A stretch of 64,000 nucleotides of DNA from Actinocorallia populi. GTDB lineage: Bacteria; Actinomycetota; Actinomycetes; Streptosporangiales; Streptosporangiaceae. The position numbers were made by a program, and so were the translations under genes. Location of the stretch: positions 744,001-808,000 of the forward strand of contig NZ_PVZV01000001.1 of assembly GCF_002995495.1 (NCBI RefSeq). Direction: 5' to 3'. This document shows positions 51,958 through 60,741 of this stretch, one piece after another. Position 1 is the first letter of the stretch. Each line of letters begins with the position of its first letter. Below the pieces are notes generated by a model. The model was not told the DNA's origin. It saw only the letters and a program-made list of their open reading frames with translations, and did not search any database.

Positions 51958-53156
51958 ACGTCGAAGACCGGCTCAAGGCGGCCCTCCAGGGGACCGCGAA
52001 ACTGGTGGAGGACCGGCCGCGGCCACTGCCCGCCGCTCCCCGCAGGCAGGGACTCCCGCGGTTCATGCCCGCCTGGGCGGCCCTCGTCGTCGCCCTCGTC
52101 GTGCTGGGACCGTTCGTCCTGCCGGACGGAGAACCCGACGCGCCGATCCCGATGAGCTCGCCGAGCCTCGCCATCGGGACGGCACCGGAGGTCTACGTGG
52201 CGGTCTATGGCGCAACGGAGAACCGGAAATCCCGCTTCGAGATTCGTTCGACCGCCACAGGAGAGCTACGGCAGATCAATGAGGCGGGCAACGGGGAGAG
52301 CTTCGTGTCCATCGCCGCCATCCCGGATGACGGGGGGAAGGAGGGTAACTCCTTCTACCTTCTGACCCGCCTGGGCGCAGGCACCCAACCCAGATGTACG
52401 CAATACACGGTCTACCGCATCCAGATCTCAACCGATGGCAATTTCAGCAGTTGGGGAACGAACTCCATCACGTTCGAGGCGTTGGATGGCACGCCCGCGA
52501 ACCTGGCGACCAACTCGAAGGGCGACCAGATCGCCTACTCGTATGAGGGTTGCGGCCGGAAGGTGAGGGAGGGAGGCATTGAAACCCACATCGGTGATGG
52601 CCTGTCCGGAGAGCAGCGGATCGCCCACCATTGGGCGGGGACCACTACGAGCTGGTACGCGGACAAGCTGGTACGGAACCTCGCTTACTCCCCGGACGGG
52701 CGGACGTTGGCGGCCTTCCTGCAGTCCCGCGACGCCAAGGACGGAGGGGCGCCCAGCGCGCAACTCCGGTTTACCAACGTGGGGAATCCTCATTCGGGCT
52801 TCACCGACGAGAGGGAGAACGAAATCGCGTTGGGGGCCGATAATGGTTTCGGCCTGGTCAACGCGATGTTCTCTCCCGATGGAAAGAGGATCGTCGCGCT
52901 GCGGAGCGAGTCACGGCAGTTCGTCAGGGAGTACAAGGTCACAGGGCTTCCCCTGCCCCGCGCCGGAGGAGGGCCCCGCTCTCTGGGTTCTCTGAAGCTG
53001 TCTGTCGATCACCCCGCGAATCTGCACGTTCTGATGGAGCAGCATCCGTCAAGCGAGGCACTGCTCTTTCAGGTCGGAGACACGACATTCCTGCATATCG
53101 GGCAGCAGAGCCACATCATCGCGATAGGCGAAGCGCCTTCGGACCTCGCCTGGTGA
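51954..53156 (+). CDS. Membrane-anchored propeller-like partner of the sigma factor
   Basis: 400 aa. A short cytoplasmic N-terminus (MNVEDRLKAALQGTAKLVED) precedes one membrane helix (AWAALVVALVVLGPFVL, about 40-57). An extracellular part of about 340 aa has propeller-like repeats (VRNLAYSPDGRTLAAFLQSR, then VNAMFSPDGKRIVALRSES). The N-terminal helix starting NVEDRLKAAL is typical of proteins encoded with sigma factors that bind them at the membrane. An anti-sigma role is inferred. Part of the coding sequence (about 52200-52900) is less GC-rich than its neighbours. Confidence 0.82.
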   Translation: MNVEDRLKAALQGTAKLVEDRPRPLPAAPRRQGLPRFMPAWAALVVALVVLGPFVLPDGEPDAPIPMSSPSLAIGTAPEVYVAVYGATENRKSRFEIRSTATGELRQINEAGNGESFVSIAAIPDDGGKEGNSFYLLTRLGAGTQPRCTQYTVYRIQISTDGNFSSWGTNSITFEALDGTPANLATNSKGDQIAYSYEGCGRKVREGGIETHIGDGLSGEQRIAHHWAGTTTSWYADKLVRNLAYSPDGRTLAAFLQSRDAKDGGAPSAQLRFTNVGNPHSGFTDERENEIALGADNGFGLVNAMFSPDGKRIVALRSESRQFVREYKVTGLPLPRAGGGPRSLGSLKLSVDHPANLHVLMEQHPSSEALLFQVGDTTFLHIGQQSHIIAIGEAPSDLAW

Positions 53157-53227
53157 TCTCCGTCTTCTGATCTCGTCCACCCCGAGCCGGTGACCGGCTT
53201 TCGCATGCCCAAAATCAAGGGGAATCC

Positions 53228-54826
53228 GTGGCTATTGTCCTGGAAAAGGATGGAATAGGCGTTCCTTCGGAGCGTGCGTCGCGAGGGCACCGCACGCTCC
53301 GGTGGCTGCTGCTCGGCTGGCTCGCCCAGGCCGCGTTCCGGTTCGGGCTGGCCTGGCACCGGCTGGGGCCGAACGCCCACCCCGACGAGGCCGGGTATCT
53401 CGTCGCGGCGCGGCTGCTGGCCGGCGGGCCGGGCGCCGACCTGTCCGGGCACACCTTCTACCAGGGCGGATACCCGCTGCTGCTGACCCCGGTCTTCTGG
53501 GCGGCCGGCGATCCCGTCCTGGCGTACCGGCTCGTCATGCTGGTCAACGCCCTGATCGGAGCGCTGGCCTTCCCCCTGGCGTACCTGGCGCTCAAACGGC
53601 TGGGGAACGCGAGCCTGCCGCTGGCCTGGGCGGCCGCGCTGCTGCCCGCCGTCGTCATCTTCGGCCGGCACGCCCTGGCGGACACGGTCCTCCCCGTGGC
53701 CGTCCTCGCCTGGCTGCTGATGCTCGACCGGTTCTTCCAGGGCCGAGGCTCCGCGCTGCCCGCGAGCCTGCTCGCCTGCTTCGCCTGCGCGGTCCACTCG
53801 CGAGGCTCCGTCCTCCTCGCCGTCCACGTCGTCGCCCTGCTGCTGATGGCGCGCAGGAGCCGGCCGCCCGCGCTCGCGGGTCTCGCCGTCACGGGCCTCG
53901 GATACCTGGCGGCCGACCGGCTCAACGCCTTCCTGCTCGCGGAGCTCTACCCGTCCGGGGCGCTCGACCTCGGCGGCAACCTCCGCGACCGGCTCCTCAG
54001 CCTCGACGGCCAGGCATGGGCGCTGTCCGGCGCGGCGGGCCAGATCTGGTACCTGATCACGTCGACGTGGGGCCTGGCGGGCGCGGGCCTGGTCGTCGTG
54101 GTCACCGCCGCGGTGCGCCGCAACCCCACGGCCCTGGCGCTGTGCGCCATCACCTTCGGCATCGCCTACGCCTCCATGGCCGCGCTCCCGGACGAGAACC
54201 GCGTCGGCAACTTCGCCTACGGGCGCTACCTGAGCTGCGTCGCCCTGGCCTACGCGCTCGTCGGGCTCCGCGCGCTCACCGACCACAGAGCCGTCCTCGG
54301 CGCGGTCGTGATCCTGACCGCCACCGCCCAGACCGTCACGCTGTACGCGGGCCCGAGGTTGGACAGTGCGGTGTTCATCCCCTTCGACTTCCCCGAGGTC
54401 ATCTTCCTGACCCGCGACTCCGACTCCCTGGAACTCGGCCTCGCCACCGCGTCGGCCACGGCTCTGCTCGCCGTCTTCGCCCTCGTCCGCAGACCGGTCA
54501 TCGTCCTCGCGCTCGTCAACCTGGTGGCCCTGGTGAGCATCACGCGCCCCCTCCTGGTGGAGCAGAGACCCGACCCGGGCCTGCCGGAAGGCGGTGTCCT
54601 GACCGAACGGACCGTGCCCTGGCAGGTCAGGGCGGCGCTGTACCACCAGGTCTCCTGGACGAAGATCGGCTGGTACGACCGGGGACGGCGGCTCCCGTCC
54701 GACGCGTGCACGGTCTTCGTCCCCTGGCCGACCGGGACGCCCGTCGAACGGACCTGGCCGGAGCACCCGCCGACCTGGCAGGCGGCACCGGGCCCCGCCG
54801 GCACCGCCGCCTGGACGTGCCGCTGA
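53228..54826 (+). CDS. GT-C-type membrane glycosyltransferase-like protein
   Basis: 532 aa from GTG 53228, preceded by AAGGGG. About 11-12 membrane helices. The first extracellular loop has the D-E pair typical of GT-C enzymes (NAHPDEAGYLVAARLL), followed by GHTFYQGGYPLLLTP. The C-terminal part is a soluble region of about 100 aa with aromatic residues (TKIGWYDRGRR). GT-C enzymes transfer sugars from polyprenyl phosphates to proteins or glycans outside the membrane. Donor and acceptor are unknown. No close partner gene; a sigma gene follows. Confidence 0.85.
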   Translation: MAIVLEKDGIGVPSERASRGHRTLRWLLLGWLAQAAFRFGLAWHRLGPNAHPDEAGYLVAARLLAGGPGADLSGHTFYQGGYPLLLTPVFWAAGDPVLAYRLVMLVNALIGALAFPLAYLALKRLGNASLPLAWAAALLPAVVIFGRHALADTVLPVAVLAWLLMLDRFFQGRGSALPASLLACFACAVHSRGSVLLAVHVVALLLMARRSRPPALAGLAVTGLGYLAADRLNAFLLAELYPSGALDLGGNLRDRLLSLDGQAWALSGAAGQIWYLITSTWGLAGAGLVVVVTAAVRRNPTALALCAITFGIAYASMAALPDENRVGNFAYGRYLSCVALAYALVGLRALTDHRAVLGAVVILTATAQTVTLYAGPRLDSAVFIPFDFPEVIFLTRDSDSLELGLATASATALLAVFALVRRPVIVLALVNLVALVSITRPLLVEQRPDPGLPEGGVLTERTVPWQVRAALYHQVSWTKIGWYDRGRRLPSDACTVFVPWPTGTPVERTWPEHPPTWQAAPGPAGTAAWTCR

Positions 54827-54899
54827 AGAAAAAGGGAACCACCCGGCGGGCGGCGACCGAGTACAGGGTGATCACGCCCCCGCGAGAGGATCACCCCCC

Positions 54900-55511
54900 A
54901 TGACCGTGCCACCCGCGCTCGCCGAGGAGGAGCACGACTCCTCCCCCGGCGACGCGTCGCTGATAGCGGAGTCGCTGGCGGACCCCGAACGGTTCGCGCT
55001 GCTCTTCGACCGGCACGCCGACGACATCCACCGGTACGTCTCCCGGCGGCTGGGGCCGGACCTCGCCGACGACGTCGTCTCCGACACCTTCCTCACCGCG
55101 TTCCGCAAACGCGCCTCCTACGACCTGTCCCGCCGGGACGCCCGGCCCTGGCTGTACGGCATCGCCTCCCGGCTGATCCGCGCGAACCGCCGCGCCGAGA
55201 ACCGCCGCAACCGCCTCCTCGCCCGCACGCCCGCCCCCGAACCCGAGTCGTTCGACGAGCGCAGCGCCGCCCGCGTCACCTCCGCCCAGCTCCAGCCCCG
55301 CCTGGCCGAGGTGCTCACCGCCCTGTCCGCCACCGACCGCGACCTGCTGCTGCTCGTGGCCTGGGCTGATCTCACCTACGAAGAGTGCGCCGCCGCGCTC
55401 GGCATGCCCCTCGGAACCGTCCGCTCCAAACTCCACCGCGTCCGCGCCAAGATCCGCCGCGCCTTCGGCGGCGTCGACCCCACCGGCACGAGCGAGAAGG
55501 GCACGTCATGA
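54900..55511 (+). CDS. ECF-type sigma factor
   Basis: 203 aa, starting MTVPPALAEEEHDSSPGD at ATG 54900. Region 2 is FALLFDRHADDIHRYVSRRL, then LADDVVSDTFLTAFRKRASY. Region 4 is LSATDRDLLLLVAWADLTYE, then LGMPLGTVRSKLHRVRAKIR. The stop overlaps the next gene as ATGA (55508-55511). It pairs with a CU044_5270-type membrane protein, as does the sigma gene at 12546-13088, so this two-gene module occurs twice in the window. Confidence 0.93.
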   Translation: MTVPPALAEEEHDSSPGDASLIAESLADPERFALLFDRHADDIHRYVSRRLGPDLADDVVSDTFLTAFRKRASYDLSRRDARPWLYGIASRLIRANRRAENRRNRLLARTPAPEPESFDERSAARVTSAQLQPRLAEVLTALSATDRDLLLLVAWADLTYEECAAALGMPLGTVRSKLHRVRAKIRRAFGGVDPTGTSEKGTS

Positions 55512-56575
55512 CCGCCGACGAGATCGAGATCTTCCGCGACGCCCGGCCCGAGGCCGCCCCCTACGACCCGTTCAGCAAGGCCCGCGCCCGCGCCCGCCTC
55601 CTCGACGGCCCCGGCCCGGCCCCGCGCCACCGCTTCCGCTGGGTCCTCGTCACCTCGATCGCCACGGCGGGCGCACTGGCCGCAGGACTGCTCTTCCTGA
55701 ACACGACGGAACCCGCGGGGACCGAGCCGAAAATGGTCCTGTCGTCCCTCCAGCCGGTGAGCGCCGCCGCGTACCTGGAGGAATTCGCGAGGATCGTCGA
55801 AAAGCGACCGGAAATCCGCCCCCGACCGCACCAGTGGCTTTACAAGAAGACCCGCATCAAGGACAGCGCCGCCTCCTATGAGCATGTCGCTGAATCCTGG
55901 ATGCGGCTCGACGGCCGGATGGCGGCCTCGCCGAACGGCCCCGAACGCAAGATCGTCCTCGACGAACAACATCCGCGGAAGAACGAGCAGACCCCACTCA
56001 AGCGGTACGACCGGCTGCGCACGCTCTCCACGGATCCAGAAAAACTCCTGGCCAGAGCCTACAAAGCCGTGGACGACGGCTTCGCCGAGAAGAAGGCGGC
56101 GATCGAAAAAATGCAGAACCCCTACAGGGACTTCGAGGCAGGAGAACTCAAGGAACACATGATGGAGGACAACCGGCACCACGCCGCCTACCATCGGCTC
56201 GCCGAGCTTTTCGAAGGCGTCCTGACTCCGCCGCGACTCCATGCGGCGGCCTTCCGGGCCATCGCGAAGATACCCGGCGTCGAGGTGCTGCCCGAGGGCA
56301 CCGACCTGCTCGGTCGGCCGGTCGTGACCGTCGCCCGGATGAACCAGTACGGCCTCAGACACGAGTACCTGCTCGATCCCGCGACCTACGTGAGCCTAGG
56401 CCAGGGTGCCGTGGTGGTCCGCAACGATCTGAGAAAGCGTTCCGGTGGGGCGGCTCTGGGAAAGGACGGGCAGATAACCCCGTTTCCCATACGAGTGCGG
56501 CCGATCGGGGAGAGTTCGTACGAGCTCCGAGAGTACGCGGGCATCGTCGACGAGGCGGGCCAGCTGCCTCGCTGA
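55508..56575 (+). CDS. CU044_5270-like membrane-anchored sigma partner
   Basis: 355 aa from ATG 55508 (MTADEIEIFRDARPEAAPYD). A cytoplasmic N-terminus of about 45 aa (ARARARLLDGPGP) precedes one membrane helix (WVLVTSIATAGALAAGLLFL) and an extracellular domain of about 285 aa. The latter has a Q-W-L-Y-K-K-T strand, a charged helical insert (EKKAAIEKMQNPYRDFEAG) and the late LRHEYLLDPATYVSLGQ, matching the family end. It is coupled to the preceding sigma gene. It probably holds or senses for that sigma factor; this is inferred from arrangement. Confidence 0.85.
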   Translation: MTADEIEIFRDARPEAAPYDPFSKARARARLLDGPGPAPRHRFRWVLVTSIATAGALAAGLLFLNTTEPAGTEPKMVLSSLQPVSAAAYLEEFARIVEKRPEIRPRPHQWLYKKTRIKDSAASYEHVAESWMRLDGRMAASPNGPERKIVLDEQHPRKNEQTPLKRYDRLRTLSTDPEKLLARAYKAVDDGFAEKKAAIEKMQNPYRDFEAGELKEHMMEDNRHHAAYHRLAELFEGVLTPPRLHAAAFRAIAKIPGVEVLPEGTDLLGRPVVTVARMNQYGLRHEYLLDPATYVSLGQGAVVVRNDLRKRSGGAALGKDGQITPFPIRVRPIGESSYELREYAGIVDEAGQLPR

Positions 56576-56677
56576 CCTGAAGTGCGCGGACCGCGTGCCT
56601 GGTGGGCTCTGAGTCCGGGACGTGATCGGCGGGTAGTTCTTCCTTCTCCCCTGGTGCGGGGAAGAAGGAGGACAGAC

Positions 56678-57385
56678 ATGGGGGAGGCCCTGCTCTGGGG
56701 TGCGGTCGCGGCCTCGTCGCTGGTGATCGGGGCGCTGCTCGGGCTGGTGGGGAGGTGGCCGCGGCGAACGGTCGGGCTGGTGCTCGCCTTCGGGGCGGGG
56801 GCGCTGATCTCGGCGGTGGCGTTCGAGCTGGCGCAGGAGGGGGCACGGGTCGGCGGGACGGGCGCGATGGCGGTCGGGCTCGCCGCCGGGGCCCTGACCT
56901 ACTACCTGCTCGACGGGGTGATCGAGCGGATGGAGGCGCGCCGGTCCGCCGCGGCGGGGGCGGGCCCGGCGCTGGCGCTCGGCGCGGTGCTCGACGGGAT
57001 CCCCGAGCAGCTCGTCCTCGGGGTCGGCCTCGCCACCGGCACGGGCGTGAGCGTCGGGCTGCTGGTCGCGGTGTTCGTGTCGAACCTGCCCGAGGCGATC
57101 GGCTCCGCGAACGAGATGCGCGCCGCGGGCCACCCGGCCCGGGACATCCGGCTGATGTGGCTCGGCGTCGCGCTGCTCTGCGTCCTGGCCACCGTCGCGG
57201 GCCACGGCCTCGCCGACGTGACGACGGGCCCGTGGAACGGCGCCATCGACGGGTTCGCCGCGGGCGCGACCCTCGTCATGCTGATCGACTCGATGATCCC
57301 CACCGCCGCCGAACGCGCGGGCCGCCCCGCGGGCCTGGCCGCCATGCTCGGCTTCGCCCTGGGCACCGCCCTCTCCTCGTTCTGA
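56678..57385 (+). CDS. ZIP family metal transporter
   Basis: 235 aa from ATG 56678 with AAGGAGG upstream. Eight membrane helices are predicted. The metal-binding helices are LALGAVLDGIPEQLVLGVGL (D-G-x-P-E-Q) and VFVSNLPEAIGSANEMRAAG (N-x-P-E). This pattern identifies ZIP-type (GufA/ZupT-like) transporters for zinc or other divalent metals. The His usual in helix IV is replaced by D-G, so the metal preference may differ. It converges on the FUSC gene with a 9-base gap. Confidence 0.9.
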   Translation: MGEALLWGAVAASSLVIGALLGLVGRWPRRTVGLVLAFGAGALISAVAFELAQEGARVGGTGAMAVGLAAGALTYYLLDGVIERMEARRSAAAGAGPALALGAVLDGIPEQLVLGVGLATGTGVSVGLLVAVFVSNLPEAIGSANEMRAAGHPARDIRLMWLGVALLCVLATVAGHGLADVTTGPWNGAIDGFAAGATLVMLIDSMIPTAAERAGRPAGLAAMLGFALGTALSSF

Positions 57386-57394
57386 GCCCGTGCC

Positions 57395-58501
57395 TCACCC
57401 GGTGGGGGGTGGCGGGACGGCCGGGTCGTCCTTGCCGGAGCGCACCGCGGCGAGGGCCCCGCTGGGATCGGAGCCGGTGAACATCAGGAGGTCCACGGCG
57501 ACCATCCGCGCGGCCATGACAGCGGTGGCCAGAAAGGGATGCGAGGCCGGGGGCGTCTCCCCGAGCGGCCGTACGGCGTCGAGTGCCCTTTCGGAGGCCG
57601 CCTGCCGGCACGCCTGGTCGGCAGGGTCGTCGGCCAGCCCGCCGATCGCCTCGCCCAGACCCCGCAGGACGGGGGCGAACCGCTCGCGCTCCCCGTCGGA
57701 GAGGGCGAAGGCGGCGCGGATGAGGAGGATGCAGCTGGCGTTGAGGAGGTTGAGCAGGCGGGCGCTCTCCCCCTCGGAGCTGACGCGTTCCCGCAGGGAG
57801 CGCCGGAGGGGGACGCGCTGGGCGATGCGGCGGCTGAAGAGACGCGCCTGCGCGAGGGCGGAGAGCTGGTCGCTGTCCTCCCACAGGTGTTCCTGCGCCT
57901 GCCTGGCGGCGTCCTCGTCGTCGTCTTCCAGGGCGCGGGCCGCGGCGTCCAGCCCCGAGGCGAGTTCGGCGAGCGCGGCCTTCACCGACCGCCGCAGCAG
58001 GCGGACCGGGTCCGGCGGGAAGATGAGCTGGACGACCACGAGCGCGACGCCCGCGCCGATCAGCGCGTCGACGAGCCGCTGCCAGCCCGCCGCGCCGCTC
58101 GCGAAGACGAGGGTGAGCACCGCGGACGAGGCCGCCTGCATCAACATGGTCCGGGCGGAGTGGAGGGCGGCGGCGGTCATCATCGCGAGGAACACCGAGA
58201 TCGGCATCGCCCACAGGGTGCTCCCCAGCACGAACAGGACGAGGTCCGCCACCACGATCCCCACGACGACGCCCAGCACCAGCCGCACGGCCGTCGTCCC
58301 CCGCTCGCCCCGCGCCGCCGTCAACGCCACCATGGCCGAGATCGGCGCGAAGAACGGCCGCGGATGCCCCGCTACGTGCACCGCGATCACCCACGCCACG
58401 GTCGCGGCGAGCGCGGTCTGGAGCACCTGCCATCCCTGGGCCCCCATCCGCCGCCGCGCCCGCGACCAGGCGTCCCGCCCCCACCGGAACACCTTCCCCA
58501 T
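57395..58501 (-). CDS. FUSC/aromatic acid exporter-like membrane protein
   Basis: 368 aa from ATG 58501 (MGKVFRWGRDAWSRAR), with GGGGAAAGG immediately upstream. An N-terminal block of about six membrane helices has the FUSC signature HPRPFFAPISAMVALTAARG, then GTTAVRLVLGVVVGI. A cytoplasmic helical region of about 200 aa follows (KAALAELASGLDAAARALED). Members are thought to export aromatic or other organic acids. It is a single gene. Confidence 0.9.
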   Translation of the reverse strand: MGKVFRWGRDAWSRARRRMGAQGWQVLQTALAATVAWVIAVHVAGHPRPFFAPISAMVALTAARGERGTTAVRLVLGVVVGIVVADLVLFVLGSTLWAMPISVFLAMMTAAALHSARTMLMQAASSAVLTLVFASGAAGWQRLVDALIGAGVALVVVQLIFPPDPVRLLRRSVKAALAELASGLDAAARALEDDDEDAARQAQEHLWEDSDQLSALAQARLFSRRIAQRVPLRRSLRERVSSEGESARLLNLLNASCILLIRAAFALSDGERERFAPVLRGLGEAIGGLADDPADQACRQAASERALDAVRPLGETPPASHPFLATAVMAARMVAVDLLMFTGSDPSGALAAVRSGKDDPAVPPPPTG

Positions 58502-58606
58502 CCTTTCCCCGTACCCGCGCCGCCCCGCGTCACGCGACCGTCCACAGGCCGGGCGCGGCGGCGGCGGACGGCGGGTGGCGTCGAGGGCGGGGCCGCTACG
58601 CGTCGC

Positions 58607-58703
58607 TCTCACCGGACCCGCCGGAAGCGGGCCAGCCTGAAGTCCTTGAGGGAGCCCTGCAGCCGCCCGATGTCTCACCGGACCCGGCGGAAGCGGGTCA
58701 GCC
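58607..58703. repeat. Direct repeat of 31 bp around the end of the GGCT-like gene
   Basis: tctcaccggacccgccggaa at 58607 continues to 58637 and recurs at 58673-58703 with two differences. Each copy contains a cccgc/gcggg mini-hairpin. The second copy overlaps the last codons and stop of the gene at 58698-59183; the first lies in the 196-base gap before the FUSC gene. A role as transcript end signal is possible. Confidence 0.7.
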
Positions 58704-59183
58704 CCGGTGGGACGCGTAACGATGGCGCCAGGAGGTGCAGCGGTCGACGTAGGACGCGAGGTGGCGCTGGGTGAACTCGTCGGAGGACCAGGGGGCCGGG
58801 AGGATCTCGGTCTCCGGGCCGCAGACGTAGGCCCAGCCGTGGTGGCCGTTGGACAGGGCGAGCTGGTGGAGGTCGTAGAGGGGGTCCTCGAAGGCGTCCA
58901 GGAGCCGCCACTCCTGCGGGGACAGATCGGTGATCAGGCAGCCGGACGCCGTGGCGATGGCGGTGATCAGACCCGGGTAGACGTGGTTGGGCAGGGCGGT
59001 GGCCCGCCAGCCGGGGGCCTGGGCGGGGATGAGGGACGGCACCCTGCCCAGCAGGGCGAAGAGGACCTCAGGGAACTGCAGCGGCCCGTAGACGAACAGG
59101 ACGTCCGGGGCCACCGACAGGCGGTCCTGCGGGGTGAAGTCCGGCGAGTTCGGCCGGGGTGAGCGGGGCTCGGTATAGGGCAT
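58698..59183 (-). CDS. Gamma-glutamylcyclotransferase-like (AIG2/GGCT fold) protein
   Basis: 161 aa from ATG 59183, or about 138 aa if GTG 59114 is used. The fold signature is DVLFVYGPLQFPEVLFALLG (Y-G-x-L), with LPNHVYPGLITAI (Y-P-x-L) and the catalytic-type acid in LLDAFEDPLYD. Members cyclise gamma-glutamyl peptides or repair related adducts. With the longer start it overlaps the preceding gene by 116 bases, which is unusual. GAGAAGG upstream supports that start. Confidence 0.85.
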   Translation of the reverse strand: MPYTEPRSPRPNSPDFTPQDRLSVAPDVLFVYGPLQFPEVLFALLGRVPSLIPAQAPGWRATALPNHVYPGLITAIATASGCLITDLSPQEWRLLDAFEDPLYDLHQLALSNGHHGWAYVCGPETEILPAPWSSDEFTQRHLASYVDRCTSWRHRYASHRG

Positions 59184-60255
59184 GGAAGACCTTCTCGATC
59201 ACCTTGGTGTCGGCTTCGGCGAGGGCGGCGAACCAGTCGAGGCCGGCCGGGTAGGCCCACAGGTAGGAGCGTAGGGACGGGTCGGCGCCGCGGTCGGAGA
59301 GCTGGTCGGCGATGGTCCGGTCGCTCCACCACGGCACGCGGGAGCGGGCGTGGTCGGCGCACGCGGCGGGGTCGGCGCCGTCGCCGACGGCCAGGTGGAG
59401 TTCGGCGCGGACGAGCTGCACGTAGTGGTCCAGCCGGACGCGGGCGGTCAGGACGGGGTCGTCGGCGGCCACGAACAGGGGCATCGCCTGGGCCGGTCCC
59501 TCCAGGGCCACCTGGTAGGGGACGTGGACGGACAGCAGCCGCGGCCACGGGGCCCCGGCGCCGTGCGCGCCGATCCCGACGCTCTGCAGGCCGTGGCCCA
59601 GGACCTCGTGGAGCGCGAACCGGCGGACGCCCGCCTCGGTGAAGCGGGCGTTGGCGAGGTTGAGGCGCAACCGGATCCGCTCGCCCGCCCCGTCGAGCCA
59701 GAACGCCCAGTAGGCGTCCACCTCGACGGTCTCGATGGTGAGGGTGTAGGAGGCCGTGGCCCCGGTGAGGGCGCGGACGGCGGGTTCGTAGTGCTCGGCG
59801 GCCCGCCGGATGGCCTCACCCGCCTCCTCGGCGGGAAGGGGGACCTCGACCCGCTCCAGCTCGTCGGCGGTCGCCGCCCCCCAGGAAACTCCCAGGGACT
59901 CCAGCGCCGCGCGAGCCCGCTCACCCCGTTCGACGACGTACTCCTCCGGCCACCCGGCCGCCGCACACCCCTGCGTGGCGCGGACATACTCGTCCAACGG
60001 ACGATGTTCCCCCAGAAGTGCCCCGAGATAGGCCAGATCTCCGTCCAACCGCGCGGCCACCGCCCCGGACGCCCGCCCGCGCAGCTCCCGCAACCGCCGG
60101 TAGACGTCCAGCCTGTCCGGAGCGGGCACGATCTGCGCATCCGTGGGCGCGCAGTCGAAGTCGATGACGGGCTCACCCCCGCGCCCGCGCTCGAGGGCGT
60201 CCCAGGCCCGGAGCACGGTCTCAGCCTCGTCACGCAGATTCACGGGCACATCCAT
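59068..60255 (-). CDS. HExxxH-motif protein, putative metallopeptidase
   Basis: 395 aa from ATG 60255 (MDVPVNLRDEAETVLRA). A helical N-terminal part is followed by a domain with FALHEVLGHGLQSVG, an HExxxH zinc-type motif that recalls the HExxxH carboxypeptidases (DUF1704/MATCAP type). A strand YTLTIETVEVDAYWAFWLDG and a late helical part with WWSDRTIADQLSDRG are also seen. No signal peptide. The last 30 codons are Pro/Gly-rich and overlap the next gene. I assign a peptidase only tentatively, since the rest of the sequence is unfamiliar. Confidence 0.75.
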   Translation of the reverse strand: MDVPVNLRDEAETVLRAWDALERGRGGEPVIDFDCAPTDAQIVPAPDRLDVYRRLRELRGRASGAVAARLDGDLAYLGALLGEHRPLDEYVRATQGCAAAGWPEEYVVERGERARAALESLGVSWGAATADELERVEVPLPAEEAGEAIRRAAEHYEPAVRALTGATASYTLTIETVEVDAYWAFWLDGAGERIRLRLNLANARFTEAGVRRFALHEVLGHGLQSVGIGAHGAGAPWPRLLSVHVPYQVALEGPAQAMPLFVAADDPVLTARVRLDHYVQLVRAELHLAVGDGADPAACADHARSRVPWWSDRTIADQLSDRGADPSLRSYLWAYPAGLDWFAALAEADTKVIEKVFHALYRAPLTPAELAGLHPAGPPVGGPGRPVRLRAAAVP

Positions 60256-60367
60256 CGCGATGTGATGGCCATGGGGCCGCAGTCGTCCCCGAACTATAAC
60301 CCGTTCGCGATCATTTTTTGATCTCCCCCGTCCCCTGGCGGCCAGGAGGTCGCCACGGAGCCGGACC

Positions 60368-60622
60368 CTAGAAGCCGCCCACGACACCGCCGCCCGGAAG
60401 GTGGTGACCGTCCCTGCGCTGCCCGTTCTCGACATGGGGGTGGGGCATGGGGTGCTGCGGATAGGGCATGGGGTGCTGCGTGTGAGGCATCGGGGGCATG
60501 GGAGGCGGCGCGTAGGGCATCGGGGCCTGCCGGGAACTCTTGGCGATGACGATGACGAGGACCGCCACCACCGCCGCCAGCCCGACGCCGGCGACTCCGA
60601 GGATGAGCACAAGAGAGATCAT
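60368..60622 (-). CDS. Small membrane protein with Met-Pro-His repeats
   Basis: 84 aa from ATG 60622, with GGAGG upstream. One N-terminal membrane helix (MISLVLILGVAGVGLAAVVA...) is followed by a low-complexity tail of MP(Y/H)-type repeats: MPYAPPPMPPMPHTQH, then PMPYPQHPMPHPH. A Gly-rich end (PGGGVVGGF) follows. The tail is rich in Met and His and could bind copper or other metals; no family is recognised. The protein would sit in the membrane with the tail exposed on one side. Confidence 0.78.
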   Translation of the reverse strand: MISLVLILGVAGVGLAAVVAVLVIVIAKSSRQAPMPYAPPPMPPMPHTQHPMPYPQHPMPHPHVENGQRRDGHHLPGGGVVGGF

Positions 60623-60741
60623 GAGAACCGTCCTCCAGAGGGATCCGCAAATGGTCAAGGATCCTCCCACAGCACGTTCGACGGCATAAGAGACGCTTTG
60701 AACGGGCCACAGATGAAAACCAGAGGCGAGTCGCCCCGACC

